DNA of 21,493 nt, taken from positions 3,654 through 25,146 of the forward strand of contig JAGDXN010000056.1 in NCBI GenBank assembly GCA_023256455.1, given 5' to 3'. The notes under the pieces are model-generated. The model saw only the letters and a program-made list of their open reading frames with translations, had not been told where the DNA came from and ran no database searches. This DNA is from Cuniculiplasma sp. GTDB taxonomy: Archaea > Thermoplasmatota > Thermoplasmata > Thermoplasmatales > Thermoplasmataceae. This document shows positions 6,805 through 14,261 of this stretch, piece by piece; within the stretch, counting starts at the first letter, position 1; every line of letters begins with the position of its first letter. A program made the translations under genes and the position numbers.

Positions 6805-8154
6805 ATGACCAGCATAATTAACTTTGATCGTTTTATGATGGGTTTCACTTTGGGGTCTCATATTCTTATTGTTACGCTTACAATTGCAATCTCTGTGATT
6901 ATGAGTGTAATAGAGTTTTTGGGCATATATTTGAAGGATAAGGAATATGAGGTCATGGCAAGGAGGCTTTCAAGGGCCTTAGCCATATTCTTTGCCATAG
7001 GAACCGCAAGTGGAACCGTGCTTGCCATTGAACTTTTTTCACTGTGGCCTAACTTTATGGTGCTTGTGGGAAAAATAGACATACTTCCCTTTTATTATGA
7101 AGTCTTTGCCTTTTTCCTTGAATCGATCAGTCTGGTACTGTATATTTATTACTGGGATTATTTCAAAAACAGGTACCAGCACTGGGCACTTTCCCTGTTT
7201 GTTGCTGCAGGAACACTTCTATCTGCAGTTTTCATAACCATGGTAAATGCATGGATGAATACACCATCAGGATTTAACATTCCCGAATATATATCAACCG
7301 GGACTGTTTCAGGTGTAAATCCCCTTGCTGCCATGTTCAGCCCGTCTGCAGCAGTTGAGATAGGCCACGTTGTACCGGCAACTCTTGCAGCCGGTTCCTT
7401 TGCCCTTCTTGCCTATTTTGCAATAAACTACATGAAGGCAAAGACAGACATAACCAGAAGTATTTATATGAAATCCATCAAGGTTGCAGCCATCGTTGGC
7501 CTCATTGCAGTTGGGATTGCAGGGCTCACGGGGGACGAATCCATGAGGATGCTCTACTCACTGCAGCCACTGAAGTATGCTGCAATTGAACTGAATTTCC
7601 ACAATCACATACCTGCAGCTGAAAAGCTTGGCGGAATAGTTATAAATGGTGTTCCACAGTATTATATCGCAGTTCCTGGTCTCCAGAGCCTCATAATGTT
7701 TCTTTCATTCAATTCCCATCAGGCAGTTCCCTATTTGACTCAGTTCCCGCAGTCACAGTGGCCACCACTGTTCATACATCTTACCTTTGATGTAATGGTT
7801 GGTGGCGGAGCCCTCGTTGGTCTTTTTTCCCTTCTTCTCTTCTTGAGGATTGTGTTAAAGAAGGACATATCAGGCAAATTCTACCTTTACTCCATGGTTA
7901 TTTCAGGTATTCTTCTGGAGATTGTATACGATTCAGGATGGGTGACTGATGAGGTTGGAAGGCAGCCCTATATAATTTACAACCATGTTATGACCGTGGC
8001 TTCCGCTGCAAACACATCCCCCTCAGTGCTTCCTCTGGGAATAGGCATTATTATATTCTATTGCCTTGTTGTTCCCTTTACATTCTACTTTTCAGCAAAG
8101 GTTCTGAAAAACTCATCCGTTGAGAAGGAGATTGAAAGGGTAGGTGATCTCTGA
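6805..8154 (+). CDS. cydA: Cytochrome bd quinol oxidase subunit I
   Basis: This 449-aa, roughly nine-helix membrane protein carries the heme and quinol sites of CydA. His19 in GFTLGSHILIV is the heme b595/d-side ligand position, His188 (VEIGHVVPA) and Met331 (FDVMVGGG) are the heme b558 ligands, and Glu99 and Glu106 (FYYEVFAFFLES) match the E. coli proton-channel glutamates. The quinol-binding Q-loop keeps GDES, K257 and E262 (QPLKYAAIE). The family signature appears as GWVTDEVGRQP at 378-388. At 449 aa it lacks the long C-terminal Q-loop insert of E. coli (522 aa), so it is the short-Q-loop type. It reduces O2 to water with electrons from menaquinol-type quinols. Its TGA overlaps the cydB ATG by one base. 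The upstream ATG at 6801 is in another frame and stops at once. Confidence 0.97.
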   Translation: MTSIINFDRFMMGFTLGSHILIVTLTIAISVIMSVIEFLGIYLKDKEYEVMARRLSRALAIFFAIGTASGTVLAIELFSLWPNFMVLVGKIDILPFYYEVFAFFLESISLVLYIYYWDYFKNRYQHWALSLFVAAGTLLSAVFITMVNAWMNTPSGFNIPEYISTGTVSGVNPLAAMFSPSAAVEIGHVVPATLAAGSFALLAYFAINYMKAKTDITRSIYMKSIKVAAIVGLIAVGIAGLTGDESMRMLYSLQPLKYAAIELNFHNHIPAAEKLGGIVINGVPQYYIAVPGLQSLIMFLSFNSHQAVPYLTQFPQSQWPPLFIHLTFDVMVGGGALVGLFSLLLFLRIVLKKDISGKFYLYSMVISGILLEIVYDSGWVTDEVGRQPYIIYNHVMTVASAANTSPSVLPLGIGIIIFYCLVVPFTFYFSAKVLKNSSVEKEIERVGDL

Positions 8155-9122
8155 TGGCGTTTAATGTTGAAGTTTTATTTAACGGAATAATATTTGGAAT
8201 GTTCTTTGCAATCATATCCACTGAACTTATGGCCGCCTCGGCAATTCTATTCAGGTATGAGGAGAGCAGGAGAAAGGTGTTCTACTACCTTGTGCCAATC
8301 TGGGAGATCACCGGTACATTTTTTGTGTTCTATGTGGTGAATGTTGAGGCACTGATCCCCAATGCCCTTCCCATTCTGGCCTATTCCTATATTTCATACA
8401 TACTCATATTCATCGTAATTTACATTCTGAGAAACCTCTCCATAATATCTGCGGAGTTCATATTCAAAAACAGGTGGAATATAAGCAGGAAAACTCTGTA
8501 TTCAACCTATGCCATACTCACATATATTTTGGGGTTCTTTGTTCTCGTCATATACACTTCCCTCATGAGTGGAAAGGGGTTGAATATAAATGCCAGAACA
8601 TTTAATCTGGCATCCTTCGTGTCCTATCTTCCCGATGATGGTTTCATCATAGGAAGCGCCATTACTCTTTTCGGCCTTTCATCCATATTCTATAAACTTG
8701 ATGTGAACAGCATCCTTTCCCTTGGAGTCACAGTTATTGGCTTAATCATTTCAGGGGCTTCATTCCTGACCATAAACGATTACAGCAATGTATACATAAT
8801 GATAGTTTCAGGTCTTGTGACACTCAGCATTCCCATTTTAAACATGATTCCAAATCTCAGAAAATTCATATCAGACAAGATCACCTTCCAGGGATTTCTT
8901 GCAGTTGCAGCATTCCTTCTATTTTATTCCGTTTATCCAAACCTTGGTTCAAGGACCATAGATGTGAATTCCCTTCTCAACGACTCTGCAATGCAGACGC
9001 AGATATTCTATGCCACACTCATAGGAGGCACCCTTCTTCTCATAATGTCAATCGTGTTCTTCAGAGTGTGGGTAAACGCTTCTAAAAACAGGATTAATGC
9101 AGGTGCAGAGGAGGTAGAATGA
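8154..9122 (+). CDS. cydB: Cytochrome bd quinol oxidase subunit II
   Basis: A 322-aa protein with about eight to nine membrane helices, starting one base inside the cydA stop (TGATG), so translation is probably coupled. The N-terminus (FGMFFAIISTELMAASAILF then YLVPIWEITGTFFVFY) matches the opening helices of CydB, where W-E-x-x at the end of the second helix is typical. CydB carries no heme ligands but is the structural partner of CydA. It is shorter than the E. coli subunit (379 aa), as is usual in archaea. Assignment relies as much on operon position as on sequence because CydB diverges quickly. Confidence 0.9.
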   Translation: MAFNVEVLFNGIIFGMFFAIISTELMAASAILFRYEESRRKVFYYLVPIWEITGTFFVFYVVNVEALIPNALPILAYSYISYILIFIVIYILRNLSIISAEFIFKNRWNISRKTLYSTYAILTYILGFFVLVIYTSLMSGKGLNINARTFNLASFVSYLPDDGFIIGSAITLFGLSSIFYKLDVNSILSLGVTVIGLIISGASFLTINDYSNVYIMIVSGLVTLSIPILNMIPNLRKFISDKITFQGFLAVAAFLLFYSVYPNLGSRTIDVNSLLNDSAMQTQIFYATLIGGTLLLIMSIVFFRVWVNASKNRINAGAEEVE

Positions 9123-9799
9123 TGTTTTACCCCATAGTTTTTATATCCACCATAGTAATTTTGATCCTTACCATACTTCTTGCGATCCTTATCACGACAA
9201 ATCTTGTAAGAACAAGAAAAATGCCCTTTCTCTTCTGGTCAACAGGCCTGTGGATATTTGCCATATCTGTCCTATTTGAGATACTATTTTCCGCTGGCAT
9301 TTATAATACCCTATTGATGGACTCCTACCTTTTCCTTGTGGCCATACTTGTGGAGATGCTTGCACTGGGATCGGTCTATCTCTTCAATAACACAACCCTG
9401 ATCAGATCATATGTTGCCTATTCCATAATATCAGACATAATACTTGCCATATCTCTTGCCATAACCCCACTTCCCAATATGATAATAACAGGAGTTGTAG
9501 CAGGCCTTCTTCCACTCAGTCTTGTAATAACATCATCCATAGTTACATTCCCGGCAGCAGCCCTTCTGATAGCAATTTCTGCCATTTCCTATAGAAAGAA
9601 AGCTGATAAGAAACTGATAAGCATAATCCTTGGCGTCATAGTTGTGAGCATTGCAGGAACACTTTACATTGCGGCATTCCCTGCATTCCTGTACTATGCA
9701 GAGTTTCTTGGAATTGTCCTTCTCTGGCTTGGATTTGTTGACTTTTCAAAACTCTTTAAGGCAACCCCAAACAGGACAAACTCACCTGCCAATAATTAA
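9119..9799 (+). CDS. Unknown multi-spanning membrane protein, third gene of the cyd operon
   Basis: The 226-aa product is almost entirely hydrophobic, with about seven to eight predicted membrane helices (roughly 5-27, 38-58, 66-88, 97-115, 118-157, 167-185, 187-207) and a short polar tail. It begins with ATGATG, the first ATG overlapping the cydB TGA, so it is very likely co-translated with cydAB. It has no heme- or metal-binding histidines that I can identify. It is not CydX (about 30-40 aa) and not CydC/D (no ATP-binding cassette). Its layout, a 7-TM module with R/K loops after the first helix, vaguely resembles the sensory 7TM module of archaeal histidine kinases, but no kinase domain follows. 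A role as accessory or assembly subunit of the oxidase is inferred from context only. The 3' end overlaps the convergent gene by 18 nt. Confidence 0.88.
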   Translation: MMFYPIVFISTIVILILTILLAILITTNLVRTRKMPFLFWSTGLWIFAISVLFEILFSAGIYNTLLMDSYLFLVAILVEMLALGSVYLFNNTTLIRSYVAYSIISDIILAISLAITPLPNMIITGVVAGLLPLSLVITSSIVTFPAAALLIAISAISYRKKADKKLISIILGVIVVSIAGTLYIAAFPAFLYYAEFLGIVLLWLGFVDFSKLFKATPNRTNSPANN

Positions 9800-10324
9800 A
9801 AACTCCATCCCCAGATTCTGGGCAATTTCAAAATTTCCCATATTTTCCTTTTTCATTTTTATCTTCATTCTGTTAACAGTTTTTTTCATGTCCTTGAATA
9901 GCTGGTTTACGTTAATGACGACCCTGTCCCTTTCAAGCCATATTCCTCTCTTCATTCCATATTCCATTATGGCTGATGGATCTTCAGGGTTTATCTCTAT
10001 GACAGCCGGATTTCTTATGAAATATCTGTGGAATAATCCACCCCTGATAATTCTATATGTTTCCCTTGGATCCAAATCCCGGTAGGGTTTGCCTGCCCAT
10101 TTTATGAATGATGCAAAGTTTTTATTTGACTGGCCTGATCCAAAAACGATTCTTTCGTCCTCCCCTTCCAGAATCCTTCCTATTCCACCAACCATTTCTC
10201 CGTAGGCAAATATGGCAATTACAGCCATGACAGGGGAATTGTTTACAATGCACATCTTTATGTCTCTGTACATTTCACCCTTAACCACGTCTGAAAAGAA
10301 CGTTTCTAACTTCAATTCAATCAC
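9782..10324 (-). CDS. Uncharacterised 180-aa protein with R-x4-H motif
   Basis: A soluble protein in three parts: a hydrophobic helix-rich N-terminal half (residues about 20-50, with VMAVIAIFAYGEMVGGIG), a central segment with W76 and the motif YRIIRGGLFH at 90-99, and a basic C-terminal helix (residues 145-165, Lys/Met-rich). R94 and H99 form an R-x4-H arrangement next to L and preceded by Y-x-x, the kind of motif seen in HEPN-type helical domains; this resemblance is by eye only. The start is GTG at 10322-10324, with A/T-rich TATA-like sequence about 22-29 nt upstream (10341-10356). It converges on the cyd operon (18-nt overlap) and is divergent from the HxlR regulator. Function unknown. 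Confidence 0.78.
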   Translation of the reverse strand: MIELKLETFFSDVVKGEMYRDIKMCIVNNSPVMAVIAIFAYGEMVGGIGRILEGEDERIVFGSGQSNKNFASFIKWAGKPYRDLDPRETYRIIRGGLFHRYFIRNPAVIEINPEDPSAIMEYGMKRGIWLERDRVVINVNQLFKDMKKTVNRMKIKMKKENMGNFEIAQNLGMEFLIIGR

Positions 10325-10381
10325 ACATGGGATGGATACATCATAAGCTTTTTTATTCCTTTTATTGTAGGGGAATAGTTC

Positions 10382-10388
10382 TATATAT
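10382..10388 (+). promoter_or_regulatory. TATA box for the HxlR regulator
   Basis: TATATAT is centred 24 nt before ATG 10409, giving a leaderless start. Two earlier ATGs (10395, 10402) are out of frame. Confidence 0.6.
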
Positions 10389-10408
10389 TCAAGAATGGAT
10401 CATGATTT

Positions 10409-10744
10409 ATGGATGGGGAAAGGGCCTGTATGATAAGATATGGTGAGAGCCTCATATGCGTTGATTCTTCCCTTCCCATATTCTCCATGCTTGGAAAGAA
10501 ATATACAATCCTCATAATGGGAATGCTTTCAGGAAGCAGGGAAATGGCCACGTTTAATCAGATAAGAAACGGCATTCCTGATGCAAGTGCAAGGGCCATA
10601 TCCTTAAGGCTCAGGGAGATGGAAAAAATGGGCATTGTAAAGAGGGCCAAATATGATAACCACATAACTTACTTTCTCACAGAGGAGGGTTTAAAATTAA
10701 AGGAAAGCCTGAAAGATTTTTTCACCCTCGTCGCAGGTAATTGA
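10409..10744 (+). CDS. HxlR-family winged-helix transcriptional regulator
   Basis: The 111-aa protein has the HxlR layout: LGKKYTILIMGML (28-40) is the family's 'GGKWTLLIL' helix, FNQIRNGIPDASARAISLRLREME (49-72) gives the helix-turn-helix with the family's I-S-x-R-x-L-S-x-R-L-R-E-L pattern, and a beta wing (77-90) ends in ITYFLTEEGLKL. Cys7 and Cys17 precede the DNA-binding domain; some HxlR/YodB members sense redox or electrophiles through an N-terminal cysteine, but that is only a possibility here. The dimer would bind DNA, probably in the 84-nt space shared with the divergent gene at 10324 or upstream of rmlA, which starts 54 nt after its stop with its own promoter. Confidence 0.9.
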   Translation: MDGERACMIRYGESLICVDSSLPIFSMLGKKYTILIMGMLSGSREMATFNQIRNGIPDASARAISLRLREMEKMGIVKRAKYDNHITYFLTEEGLKLKESLKDFFTLVAGN

Positions 10745-10768
10745 AAACAGATCATACCATACTGAATA

Positions 10769-10778
10769 TTTAATATAT
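10769..10778 (+). promoter_or_regulatory. TATA box of the rml operon
   Basis: TTTAATATAT is centred about 26 nt upstream of ATG 10799 but only about 8 nt from ATG 10781, so it selects 10799 as the rmlA start. Confidence 0.65.
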
Positions 10779-10798
10779 CAATGGATCATGCAAATAGG

Positions 10799-11860
10799 AT
10801 GAAAGGTATAATACTGCACGGTGGAACAGGGACAAGGCTCCGCCCCATCACCTATTCTGATGTAAAACAGTTGCTCACCATTGCCGGAAGACCAACCAGT
10901 GAGTATGCCCTGCTGGACATGCTTGATGCCGGAATCAGGGATATAGGCATAGTCATAGGGTCGGTTGGTGGTGAAGAGGTCAAGAAATATTATGGTGATG
11001 GTAGCAAATGGAACTGCTCCATAAAATACATCTATCAGGAGAGACCTCTGGGAATTGCCCATGCCATAGGCCTGTGCAGAAATTTTGTAGGGGAAGATTC
11101 CTTTGTTGTATACCTTGGTGACAATGTGATGCAGGACCATCTTGTTGAGCCAAAAAATGAGTTTGAGAACAATAAAATGGATGCCTATTTGATGCTTGTA
11201 AATGTTAAAAATCCTGAAAAATTTGGTGTTTGTGAGGTAAGGGACAATAGAATAGTTTCACTTGAAGAAAAGCCAAAGAAGCCTAAGAGCAATCTCGCAG
11301 TTTCAGGCGTATATTTTCTGAGACCATCAATTTTCAGATATATCGATATGCTCAAGCCATCATGGAGAGGTGAATATGAAATAATGGAAGCCCTCCAGCT
11401 TCTTCTTGAAAGGAACGGAAAAATAGGGTATAAAATTATAAGGGGATGGTTTAAGGACACAGGTACGGTGAGCGATTTTCTTGAATGTAACAGATTGGTT
11501 CTTGAAAATATTAAGGGTAATTCCGATCCTTCCATGCTCAACATTTCAGGAAGGGTTGAAATTGGAAAGAATTGCGTAATAGATGAAAACAGCAGGGTGC
11601 TTGGCCCCTGTTATATAGGGAATGATGTGATCATAGAGAATTCCTACATAGGTCCCTATACAAGCATAGGGGACGGGTGCAGGATTAAGGGTACCGAAAT
11701 TGAAAATTCAGTGCTCATGGATCATTGCACCGTGGATTTCCTCGATGGAAGGATTATATTTGAAAGCATAATAGGCCCGAACTGTACCATAAACTCAGGT
11801 TATTCAAAAACAAGGAGGACAAGTATAATAGCCGGAAGAGATTCGAAGATGAACATATGA
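10799..11860 (+). CDS. rmlA: Glucose-1-phosphate thymidylyltransferase (long, archaeal type)
   Basis: The 353-aa protein catalyses the first step of dTDP-L-rhamnose synthesis, dTTP plus glucose-1-phosphate to dTDP-glucose. The nucleotide-binding signature LHGGTGTRLRP is at residues 6-16, followed by KQL and the metal-binding YLGDNVM near residue 105. From about residue 245 to the end there is a left-handed beta-helix of hexapeptide repeats (IGKNCVI, IGNDVII, IGPYTSI, IGDGCRI), which marks the long bacterial/archaeal form and distinguishes it from the roughly 290-aa enterobacterial enzyme. ATG 10799 is preferred to ATG 10781 because of TATA spacing and because family members start MK-x-x-x-L. 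The TGA overlaps the rmlD ATG (ATGA). Confidence 0.94.
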   Translation: MKGIILHGGTGTRLRPITYSDVKQLLTIAGRPTSEYALLDMLDAGIRDIGIVIGSVGGEEVKKYYGDGSKWNCSIKYIYQERPLGIAHAIGLCRNFVGEDSFVVYLGDNVMQDHLVEPKNEFENNKMDAYLMLVNVKNPEKFGVCEVRDNRIVSLEEKPKKPKSNLAVSGVYFLRPSIFRYIDMLKPSWRGEYEIMEALQLLLERNGKIGYKIIRGWFKDTGTVSDFLECNRLVLENIKGNSDPSMLNISGRVEIGKNCVIDENSRVLGPCYIGNDVIIENSYIGPYTSIGDGCRIKGTEIENSVLMDHCTVDFLDGRIIFESIIGPNCTINSGYSKTRRTSIIAGRDSKMNI

Positions 11861-12666
11861 AAACACTCATAACTGGAGCAGGTGGGCAGCTTGGAAGGGA
11901 GATAAAAAATCTGATTCCTGATGCACTTACACCAAAGAAAGATGAACTTGACCTCAGAAATCCTGAGGGAGTATACTCCTATCTTCTCAGGGAGAAGCCT
12001 GATCAGATTTTTAACTGCGGTGCAATGACAGATGTGGATAAATGCGAAACGGAAAGGTTGGATGCCTTAAAAATCAATGCACTTTCCCCTGTGGCCATGG
12101 CCAGGTATGCCAGCATGTTTTCTGCCAGATTGATTCACTTTTCCACAGATTATGTTTTTGATGGGGAAAGGGGAAACTATTCAGAAGATGATGTTCCTGA
12201 TCCAATAAATTACTATGGCAAATCCAAGCTTCTTGGGGATTTTGCCCTATTGCCAGTTCCCAATTCAATCATAATCAGAACTTCCGGCGTATTCGGCAAT
12301 AAAATGAACTTCCCCTTATTTGTGTACAGAAATTTGAAGGAAGGCAGAGAAATCAGGGCAATTGAATCTTTCTATTCACCCATAAGTGCAGGAAATCTTG
12401 CTCGGGCCTCTGTTGAACTGAACAATATGCATTATAATGGTCTCATAAATATTTCAGGAGAAAGGATTTCAAGGTATGAGTTTGCAATTAAAATTGCCAA
12501 ACATTTCAATCTTGATGAGAATCTTGTTAAAAGAAGTACGGAAATTTCAGGCGGAAGGGCCAGAAGGCCCCTGGATTCATCCCTTTGCATAGACAAAGCG
12601 AAGAATATAATCAAATGGGATTTCCATTCCGCTGAATCAAATATACCATACATAGGTGAAATTTAA
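11857..12666 (+). CDS. rmlD: dTDP-4-dehydrorhamnose reductase
   Basis: A 269-aa short-chain dehydrogenase with Rossmann motif GAGGQLG at residues 7-13, FSTDYVFDG at 95-103 and the catalytic YGKSK pair Tyr120/Lys124. It performs the last pathway step, NAD(P)H reduction of dTDP-4-dehydro-L-rhamnose to dTDP-L-rhamnose. Length is slightly below the usual 280-300 aa. It starts inside the rmlA stop codon, so the two are translationally coupled. Confidence 0.95.
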   Translation: MKTLITGAGGQLGREIKNLIPDALTPKKDELDLRNPEGVYSYLLREKPDQIFNCGAMTDVDKCETERLDALKINALSPVAMARYASMFSARLIHFSTDYVFDGERGNYSEDDVPDPINYYGKSKLLGDFALLPVPNSIIIRTSGVFGNKMNFPLFVYRNLKEGREIRAIESFYSPISAGNLARASVELNNMHYNGLINISGERISRYEFAIKIAKHFNLDENLVKRSTEISGGRARRPLDSSLCIDKAKNIIKWDFHSAESNIPYIGEI

Positions 12667-12669
12667 AAA

Positions 12670-12677
12670 TTTAATTA
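12670..12677 (+). promoter_or_regulatory. Possible internal TATA box before rmlC
   Basis: TTTAATTA, just after the rmlD stop, is centred 24.5 nt upstream of ATG 12698. The same spacing is seen at the other leaderless starts in the window, suggesting an extra promoter inside the operon. Confidence 0.4.
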
Positions 12678-12697
12678 CACATGAACAATGGAGTAAA

Positions 12698-13252
12698 ATG
12701 CCATTTACCTTTGAACAGTGCCATATGGATGGCCTTATCATTGTTAGAAGAAAGATATTCAGGGACGAAAGAGGTTACTTCACCGAAACTTATAAAGAAG
12801 GTGATTTTACACAGGCTGGCATTGACAGATCCTTTAAACAGGAAAATATTTCCTTTTCCAAAAAGGGTGTTATAAGAGGTTTGCATTATCAGTTAAATCC
12901 CCATGCACAGGGAAAGCTTGTTTCCGTAATTTCCGGGAAGATGATGGATGTTGCCATTGATTTAAGAAGGGATTCAAAAAGCTTCGGAAAATATTTTTCA
13001 ATCATCCTTTCTGAAGAGAATGCCACTTCACTTTGGATTCCCGAAGGCTTTGCCCATGGTTTCTGTGCCCTTGAGGATTCCTTTGTAATGTACAGGACAA
13101 CATCTGAATATAATCCAGAGAGTGAAAGGGGCATAAGATATGATGATCCCCATATAGGAATAGAATGGCCAGATCTTGAAAGGATTGTTTCCAAAAAGGA
13201 TAGATCCTATCCACTTTTAAGCGAGGCAGTGTCAGGGGGAGATGTGTTTTGA
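12698..13252 (+). CDS. rmlC: dTDP-4-dehydrorhamnose 3,5-epimerase
   Basis: The enzyme epimerises dTDP-4-dehydro-6-deoxyglucose at C3 and C5. With the start at ATG 12698 it is 184 aa, the usual RmlC length, and begins MPFTFEQ, as family members do. The cupin signatures FRDERGYFTETY (21-32), VIRGLHYQ (58-65, catalytic His63), IPEGFAHGF (114-122), Tyr132 and YDDPHIGIEWP (148-158) are present, and the numbering of His63 matches characterised enzymes. A GTG at 12656 would add 14 residues and overlap rmlD by 11 nt; it is less likely given family length and the TATA-like box at 12670-12677. The stop overlaps the rmlB start. Confidence 0.93.
   Translation: MPFTFEQCHMDGLIIVRRKIFRDERGYFTETYKEGDFTQAGIDRSFKQENISFSKKGVIRGLHYQLNPHAQGKLVSVISGKMMDVAIDLRRDSKSFGKYFSIILSEENATSLWIPEGFAHGFCALEDSFVMYRTTSEYNPESERGIRYDDPHIGIEWPDLERIVSKKDRSYPLLSEAVSGGDVF
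13235..13241 (+). promoter_or_regulatory. Shine-Dalgarno sequence for rmlB
   Basis: GGGGGAG lies 7 nt before the TTG start of rmlB, inside the end of rmlC. A strong ribosome-binding site here supports the rare start codon in an internal operon gene that cannot be leaderless. Confidence 0.6.
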
Positions 13253-14202
13253 AAATTATTGTTACAGGAGGATCAGGATTTATCGGATCGAACTATATCC
13301 AGAGAAGATTTGAAAAAACGGACGATTTCATTATAAATATGGATAAGGGTACATATGCATCCAACACATGGTATGAGCGAAACTTCCCTGTAAAAAGATA
13401 TATGGCTATCCGGGACGATATAATAAATGTGGATAAATATGAAGATATCCTGAGAGATGCAGATCTCATCATAAATTTTGCCGCAGAGTCCCACGTGGAC
13501 AATTCAATCAAAGATTCAACGGCCTTTGTGATGAGCAACTTTGTGGGTGTCCAGAAACTCCTTGACTTTGCCAGAAGGCATGATATGAGATTCCATCAAA
13601 TATCCACTGATGAGGTTTATGGCTCACTTGATCCAGATGGGACAGATATGTTCACCCCTGAAAGATGCTATGAACCCATGAATCCCTATTCTGCCACGAA
13701 GGCTTCTGCCGATCTCCTTGCAGGAGCCTACAGGAATACCTATGGCATGAGGATAACCATAAGTAACTGCAGCAACAATTACGGCCCACACCAGCATCCG
13801 GAAAAACTCATTCCAAAAACCGTATTGAATGCCCTGAGTTCAAAAAAAATTCCGGTATATGGAAATGGCCTTCAGATAAGGGACTGGATTCATGTGAGGG
13901 ATCATAACGATGCTGTTGATGTTATTATTGAAAGAGGGATTCCCGGAAGAAAATACCTTATAGGTGCCAGGAACCAGATGAGGAATATTGATGTTGTGAA
14001 ATTGATCCTGAAAATGCTCAATTTGAATGAGGAATTAATAGAGTTTGTAGAGGACAGGCCAGGCCATGACAGGAGATATGCAATGGACCCCTCATCCACC
14101 CAATCCCTGGGGTGGAAACCAAAAATATCCTTTGAAGATGGGCTGAGAGAAACAGTTCTTCATTACAAAGAAAACAGGAATATTTACAGTTCCATGATAT
14201 GA
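13249..14202 (+). CDS. rmlB: dTDP-glucose 4,6-dehydratase
   Basis: This 317-aa extended short-chain dehydrogenase converts dTDP-glucose to dTDP-4-dehydro-6-deoxyglucose with bound NAD. The Rossmann motif TGGSGFIGSN is at residues 6-15, AAESHVDNSI at 78-87, the dehydratase triad STDEVYG with Thr120-Asp121-Glu122, and YSATKASAD with Tyr147/Lys151. The substrate-binding NNYGPHQHPEKLIP and GxGxQIRDWIHVxDH segments follow. The start is TTG at 13249-13251, overlapping the rmlC TGA, with a Shine-Dalgarno sequence 7 nt upstream; no alternative in-frame start preserves the Rossmann strand. Last gene of the rml operon, followed by a T-run. Confidence 0.95.
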   Translation: MKIIVTGGSGFIGSNYIQRRFEKTDDFIINMDKGTYASNTWYERNFPVKRYMAIRDDIINVDKYEDILRDADLIINFAAESHVDNSIKDSTAFVMSNFVGVQKLLDFARRHDMRFHQISTDEVYGSLDPDGTDMFTPERCYEPMNPYSATKASADLLAGAYRNTYGMRITISNCSNNYGPHQHPEKLIPKTVLNALSSKKIPVYGNGLQIRDWIHVRDHNDAVDVIIERGIPGRKYLIGARNQMRNIDVVKLILKMLNLNEELIEFVEDRPGHDRRYAMDPSSTQSLGWKPKISFEDGLRETVLHYKENRNIYSSMI

Positions 14203-14210
14203 AGCTGAAA

Positions 14211-14219
14211 TATTTTTTT
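14211..14219 (+). terminator. T-run terminator of the rml operon
   Basis: TATTTTTTT begins 9 nt after the rmlB stop at 14202. The U-tract without hairpin is typical of archaeal termination. Confidence 0.5.
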
Positions 14220-14234
14220 AGAATTTCAATATGA

Positions 14235-14247
14235 TTTTATAATAAAT
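14235..14247 (+). promoter_or_regulatory. TATA box for the DUF47-pit operon
   Basis: TTTTATAATAAAT is centred about 23 nt upstream of ATG 14262, giving a leaderless transcript. Confidence 0.6.
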
Positions 14248-14261
14248 AAAAATTCCTGCTG

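Noticed and set aside
8154..9799. Considered whether cydB and the third membrane gene might be a split CydB broken by a frameshift.
   Set aside because: cydB alone has a full complement of helices and archaeal CydB length, and the third gene begins with its own hydrophobic N-terminus and coupled ATGATG start.
9651..10085. 144-aa plus-strand open frame bridging two genes.
   Set aside because: Shadow of the third cyd gene and of the convergent minus-strand gene; both of those have better coding character and starts.
10778..11140. 120-aa minus-strand open frame over the start of rmlA.
   Set aside because: Antisense to the conserved nucleotide-binding region of RmlA; no promoter or recognisable domain.
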